DNA of 64,000 nucleotides. It comes from Methanobacterium_B sp963703015. GTDB taxonomy: Archaea; Methanobacteriota; Methanobacteria; Methanobacteriales; Methanobacteriaceae. Positions 59,639 to 64,000 of the stretch are shown piece after piece. The stretch covers positions 1 to 64,000 of the forward strand of contig OY969779.1 in assembly GCA_963703015.1 (NCBI GenBank), in the 5' to 3' direction. The position numbers and the translations under genes are program-made. Within the stretch, counting starts at the first letter, position 1. Each line of letters opens with the position of its first letter. The notes beneath the pieces were generated by a model. The model did not search any database. It worked only from the letters and a program-made list of their open reading frames with translations, and was not told the DNA's origin.

Positions 59639-61825
59639 TTAAAATCTTTCTTTGTATTCAATTTCATTGAATCTAATTATAAATTCGGTTTTACCATTTC
59701 TATTGAACTCCATAGTTCCATCTAACTGATAAACAAGATTTTTAACCAGTTCAAGTCCCAGTGTACTGATATTATCCAGGTCTATTTTATCTGGAAATCC
59801 CACACCATCATCCATGATCCTCAGTTCATAATGGTCATCAGTGGATTTGAGTGAAACTGTGATTGTTCCCTTCTCCCCATCTGGAAATCCATGTACAATT
59901 GAATTTGAAACAAGTTCGTTTATTATGAGGCCGCAAGGTATGGATGTTTCTAGGTTTAAATCTAGAGGTTCAATATCTATGACTGATCTTATCCTGTCAT
60001 TTGCGGTGTAAGATGAAAACAGTCCCCTAATAAGACTCGATACATACTCTGGCTGGTTGATTCTGCTGAAGTTTGATGTTAAATACAGTTTTTCATGCAG
60101 AGTTGCCATGGTAATGATCCTGTTTTGACTTTCTTTAAGTGTGTTTATGGCATTTTTATCGGTGAGATGTTCTATTTGAAGATTTAAAAGACTTGAAATA
60201 ATTTGCATGTTATTTTTAACCCTGTGATGTACTTCCTTTAACAGGATGTTCTTCTCATTTATGGAGTTTATGAGCTGGTTTGTGGCCCTTGTTATGTCTG
60301 TAATATCCCTTGCAATTCCTTCAAATCCCATGACATGGGTATTTTCTTCTATGACCTTTGCAGAACGTATTTCCAGGATGAGCTCTTTACCAGAACGATC
60401 CAGTACGGGTACAACTAGGGTATTAAAGTGTTGGCCTGTATCCACATGATGCCTGAAGGAATCTCTGACTTCTTCAACTGCTTCTGGTTTTAAAAGATCG
60501 AATATCTTGGTTCCAATGAGTTTATCAGGTGTGTAGCCCATTATTTGTAGAGACTGTGGACTTATGTACTTGAAGGTTCCCTGGCCATCTATCTCCCAGA
60601 TCATGTCGGGAGTGGTTTCAACGAAGCTTCTGAACTTAGCTTCACTTTCAATCAAATCATTTTCAGCCTTTTTCCTCGATGTTATGTCCTGAGTGGCTCC
60701 AAACATCTTTAAAGCTTCACCATTCTCGTTTATTATGACTTTACCCTCATCATGAATGTAGCGAACCTCACCATCGGGCCTAACAATCTTGTAATCGTTA
60801 CTATATGGTTTATTATTATTTATAGCTTCTTCAACTGCTTCATTGAAACGTTGAAGCTCTTCTTCTGGAAATATGTTTATAATATCATTTAAATTAACTT
60901 TGGTGTCAACTGGAAGTCCGAGTATTTTGTACATTTGCTTGGACCATTTCAGATCGTTGGTTGGAAGTTCATTTTCCCATATGCCCATCATAGCAACCTT
61001 TTGAGCCATTTCAAACCTTTCTTTTTCTGCTTCACAATCTTTCTGCATTGATTTAAATATCAGTTGGGTTGCCTTTTGATGGGTGATGTCTGTTACTACC
61101 CCACTAATTGCAATAGGTTTTCCATTAGAATCTTTTTCAATGTTGTTCCGTTGATTTAACCATTTTTCTTCCCCTTTTTTGGTGAGAATTTTATATTCAA
61201 AATTGGTTTCAACCTCTCCTTCTAGGAGTTTTTTAAATGTCTCGTTGTAGTAGTCCTTAAAATCCGGGTGAATAGCATTTTTAAGGAGTCTTTTTGAACA
61301 GTAAAATTCATCCTGTGAGTAGCCTGTTATTTTCTCTGCTGCAGGATTCACATATTCATAGCTACCATCAGACAGGTTCATTTTGTAGATCATGTCGCTT
61401 GAATGGTCTGTGATGAGTTTGAATTCATTTTTCATGTCCCTGATCTTGCTTTCAGCATTTTTCTTGTTGATGGCAAGATCAATGGTGTACTTAAATTCTT
61501 TAGAATCAAATGGTTTGATGATGTAGCCGTAGGGATCTGTTTTCTTTGCTCTTTCAAAGGTTGCAGGTTCAGAATTAGCAGTTAAATAAACAACAGGTAT
61601 TTTTAGTGGGCTCAGTTTCTTTGAAACCTCAACACCATCTATTTTGCCTGGAAGCATTATATCCATCAAAATAAGGTCTGGAGCAATTTTTTTGGCCATT
61701 TCAATGGCATCATCCCCATCAACTGCAATGTAAGGTACATGGTAACCGAAGGACTCAAGTTCTCTTTTGATGTCCATGGCTTCAATACCTTCATTTTCAA
61801 CCAGTAAGATTCTGATTTTCGACAT
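59639..61825 (-). CDS. Hybrid histidine kinase: receiver, three PAS domains, HisKA_2
   Basis: About 728 residues, soluble. The N-terminal receiver is intact: LILMDIMLPGKIDG (phosphoacceptor Asp), VVYLTAN (Thr) and GYIIKPFD (Lys). Three PAS domains follow (about 140-255, 280-395, 400-520). The core is REVHHRVKNNMQII (EVHHRVKNN, His near 533), NELVSNSIVHGF and DDGVGF. ATG 61825 follows GGGG and lies 12 bases after the stop of the upstream kinase, so both are one operon. The receiver at the front could accept phosphate from that kinase. Confidence 0.9.
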   Translation of the reverse strand: MSKIRILLVENEGIEAMDIKRELESFGYHVPYIAVDGDDAIEMAKKIAPDLILMDIMLPGKIDGVEVSKKLSPLKIPVVYLTANSEPATFERAKKTDPYGYIIKPFDSKEFKYTIDLAINKKNAESKIRDMKNEFKLITDHSSDMIYKMNLSDGSYEYVNPAAEKITGYSQDEFYCSKRLLKNAIHPDFKDYYNETFKKLLEGEVETNFEYKILTKKGEEKWLNQRNNIEKDSNGKPIAISGVVTDITHQKATQLIFKSMQKDCEAEKERFEMAQKVAMMGIWENELPTNDLKWSKQMYKILGLPVDTKVNLNDIINIFPEEELQRFNEAVEEAINNNKPYSNDYKIVRPDGEVRYIHDEGKVIINENGEALKMFGATQDITSRKKAENDLIESEAKFRSFVETTPDMIWEIDGQGTFKYISPQSLQIMGYTPDKLIGTKIFDLLKPEAVEEVRDSFRHHVDTGQHFNTLVVPVLDRSGKELILEIRSAKVIEENTHVMGFEGIARDITDITRATNQLINSINEKNILLKEVHHRVKNNMQIISSLLNLQIEHLTDKNAINTLKESQNRIITMATLHEKLYLTSNFSRINQPEYVSSLIRGLFSSYTANDRIRSVIDIEPLDLNLETSIPCGLIINELVSNSIVHGFPDGEKGTITVSLKSTDDHYELRIMDDGVGFPDKIDLDNISTLGLELVKNLVYQLDGTMEFNRNGKTEFIIRFNEIEYKERF

Positions 61826-61837
61826 GGTAAACCCCAA

Positions 61838-64000
61838 CTAAGCCATTTCTATTTCCTTAAATTTTATCTTAAATTCTGTTCCATCATTTGTATTTAATTC
61901 AATTTCAGCATTTATCTGTTCTGATAAATTGTTAACCAATTGTAACCCCAATGAATCTGAATTTTTATAGTCAAATCCTTCTGGAAGTCCCACTCCATTA
62001 TCTTTGATCATGAATACATAGTCGTGATCTACCTTCTTAAACTCGATATTTACGACTCCATCACCACCATTTATGAAGGCGTATTTCAGACTGTTTGTTA
62101 TGAGTTCGTTTGCAATGAGTCCCAATGGAATTGCTGTGTTTATGTCGAGTTTCAGATCTTCGATGTTGTAGTGAATATCAACACCACTATTTCCTACTCT
62201 GTAAGTGTAAAACAGTTCACTTGTGAGGTTTTTTATGTACTCTCCAAAATTTATTCTCTTTAAATCTGTGGATTGGTATAGCTTTTCATGTATGAGAGCC
62301 ATGCTTCTTGCCCTGTTCTGGCTTTCAATAAATATATTTTTTGATGCCTTGTCTTTGATGTAATCTGTTTGAAGACTTAAAAGACTGGAAATTATCATTA
62401 AATTATTCTTAACACGATGATGAATTTCTTTCAGAAGCATTTCCTTTTCCTTTAAAGATTTCGTAAGTTTGATTTCCATCAGTTTACGTTCTGTAATATC
62501 CCGTATTGAACCTTCAATTCCAACTGGTTCATTTCGAGAATTTCTCATGACCTGGGCATTGATAGAAACGTTAATGAGTTTGTTCTCCTTGGTTCTAAAT
62601 ATTAGTTCATGGTCTTCGATGTGTCCCCTATTCTCTATTTCATTTATCAGAAGTTTTCTATCATCAGAATCTGCATAAAAAATTTTTGCAGGTTTTCCAA
62701 TGATATCCTCTGGTTTGTACCCAGAATATCTTTCAATTGATGGGCTGAGTGTTTTTAATATTCCATCTTGATCAGTCTGGAAAAACACGTCTTGAATATT
62801 TTCAAATATGGTTCTGTACTTTTCTTCACTGCTAACAAGTGCCATTTCAGCTTTTTTACGTTCAGATATATCACGGGCTATTGAAAGAAGATGTTTCTCA
62901 CCTCTTATATTGAAGAGGTGGGTGTTAACTTCAACTGGGAATAATTCTCCCTTCTTTGTCATGTGTTCAGATTCAAAGGTTGCCTTTCCATCTCTTATCA
63001 CATTTTCAAACACCGTGGGAAGAATTAAAATCGTGTCAGAGGAAATTATATCCTTGAGCTCCCTTTTTATCAGTTCTTGCTTGGTGTAGCCTAAACTTGC
63101 ACTTGCTGTGTCATTAACTTCAATGAACTTACCTGGACCTTTTTTTGATACTTTTTGGAGAAACATTGCATCATTTGCATTGTTAAAAACTTCCCTGAAT
63201 TTTTCCTCGCTTTGGATGAGTGCAAGTTCGGAATTTTTTCTCTCGGTTATGTCTTCAAAGACTGCAACGAAGTAATCCTTTTCAGGAGAAAATACTGCGA
63301 TGTTCAACCATTTTTCCATGAATTTAACGTAGGTTTCAAAGGTTTCATTCACACCTGTTTGTGCTACCCTTCCAAATATTTTGAAGAGTTCAGGATTTTC
63401 ATCCTTCAAATTTGGGAGCAGTTCTGTTACATTCTTTCCAATAACATCATCAAGTTCCGTTATTATCTTAAATATGTTGTTAATTGCTATGTGTATCCAG
63501 TTTACTGGTTCTCCTTCGTTGTTTACCACTATTTTGGCCAGAAGGAATCCTTCAAGCATATTATCAAACAGGGATCTGTATCTGTTTTCACTTTCAACCA
63601 GGGCTTTTTCTGCTTTTTTACGTTCTGTAACATCTCTTCCAACTGCTATGGTTACTTGTTTTCCGTTAAGTTGGAACATGTGGTTGTTAATTTCAATAGG
63701 GATTCTTTTTCCAGAACTGGTTATGGTGGTGATTTCAAATGCATCGTAACCCAATAGTTTAAGATTTTTGGCATTTAATGACATTTTTACCCTGTCTTCA
63801 GGTACGACAATTTGCATTGCAGTCATATTTAGAAATTCATCGTAGCTGTAACCGTACCTTTCCAATCCTATCTGGTTGACGTCAATGAATTTTCCTGGAC
63901 ATCCATCTTCGTCCATATGGTTCAGGCTTATCATGTCGTTGGCATTTTTGAAAACTTCACGATACTTCTCTTCACTTTCCTTTAAAGTTCTCTCCATGAG
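61838..64000 (-). CDS. Histidine kinase with at least four PAS domains, HisKA_2, cut by the window edge
   Basis: At least 719 residues. Four PAS domains are visible (about 10-125, 135-250, 262-375, 385-500). The core has KEIHHRVKNNLMIISSLL (His near 527) and an ATPase domain with NELITNSLKYAF and DNGVGL. The frame is open to the window edge; the ATG at 63997 sits in a typical linker between PAS domains (ERTLKESEEKYREVF), so the true protein probably starts outside with more PAS domains. It leads into the receiver-kinase gene 12 bases downstream. Confidence 0.88.
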   Translation of the reverse strand, partial: LMERTLKESEEKYREVFKNANDMISLNHMDEDGCPGKFIDVNQIGLERYGYSYDEFLNMTAMQIVVPEDRVKMSLNAKNLKLLGYDAFEITTITSSGKRIPIEINNHMFQLNGKQVTIAVGRDVTERKKAEKALVESENRYRSLFDNMLEGFLLAKIVVNNEGEPVNWIHIAINNIFKIITELDDVIGKNVTELLPNLKDENPELFKIFGRVAQTGVNETFETYVKFMEKWLNIAVFSPEKDYFVAVFEDITERKNSELALIQSEEKFREVFNNANDAMFLQKVSKKGPGKFIEVNDTASASLGYTKQELIKRELKDIISSDTILILPTVFENVIRDGKATFESEHMTKKGELFPVEVNTHLFNIRGEKHLLSIARDISERKKAEMALVSSEEKYRTIFENIQDVFFQTDQDGILKTLSPSIERYSGYKPEDIIGKPAKIFYADSDDRKLLINEIENRGHIEDHELIFRTKENKLINVSINAQVMRNSRNEPVGIEGSIRDITERKLMEIKLTKSLKEKEMLLKEIHHRVKNNLMIISSLLSLQTDYIKDKASKNIFIESQNRARSMALIHEKLYQSTDLKRINFGEYIKNLTSELFYTYRVGNSGVDIHYNIEDLKLDINTAIPLGLIANELITNSLKYAFINGGDGVVNIEFKKVDHDYVFMIKDNGVGLPEGFDYKNSDSLGLQLVNNLSEQINAEIELNTNDGTEFKIKFKEIEMA

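Overview
The window looks like chromosome of a mesophilic hydrogenotrophic methanogen of the Methanobacteriaceae, most likely Methanobacterium. This is inferred from the low G+C, archaeal TATA boxes with GGTGA or GGAGG ribosome binding sites, an AqpM-type aquaporin in a row with a DUF2180-like and a DUF2193-like protein, DUF5518-like membrane proteins, many soluble PAS histidine kinases of the HisKA_2 type, and Asn-rich surface proteins. No rRNA, tRNA, CRISPR array or transposase was seen.

Layout. 1-14000: accessory and housekeeping genes: an ABC exporter divergent from an unannotated 43-residue Cys-rich peptide gene, an Ogt DNA repair protein with an AlkA-like remnant upstream, an NCS2 purine permease, a secreted zinc phospholipase C-like protein, AI-2E/PerM-type, TSUP and HXXEE membrane proteins, a HIT protein, and several decayed gene fragments. 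14000-21500: an eight-PAS histidine kinase, ferritin-like, thioesterase and GNAT proteins, and a large Asn-rich surface protein. 21800-35200: the outstanding region, a nonribosomal peptide synthetase (NRPS) locus. 35200-49000: surface proteins, a kinase pseudogene, more PAS kinases, Rieske and ferredoxin-nitroreductase proteins, MsrA, and three tandem chagasin-like inhibitor genes. 49000-64000: PolX, an RNase H-like exonuclease, a lipoprotein, a FUSC transporter, a cation/proton antiporter, the DUF2193-DUF2180-AqpM unit, and two tandem PAS kinases; the last one runs off the right edge.

The NRPS locus. Six co-directional genes encode a STAS antagonist, an RsbW-like ATPase, a membrane-bound SpoIIE-type phosphatase, a 4'-phosphopantetheinyl transferase, a 2623-residue NRPS with a terminal thioester reductase, and a MATE exporter fused to an RsbW-like domain. 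The transferase should activate the NRPS carrier domains, the NRPS should release a reduced peptide, and the MATE protein should export it. The three partner-switching proteins would form a phosphorylation switch. Archaea have no sigma factors, so the target must be something else, possibly the ATPase-like tail of the exporter. NRPS genes are known from rumen Methanobrevibacter. The details here (orphan condensation half-domain, first adenylation domain without the usual Asp, exporter-ATPase fusion) deserve a closer look.

A second theme is gene decay and odd starts: an AlkA tail, a duplicated membrane-protein tail, a TPR gene with an in-frame stop, a frameshifted kinase fragment, and two genes whose best start codons are ATT and ACG.
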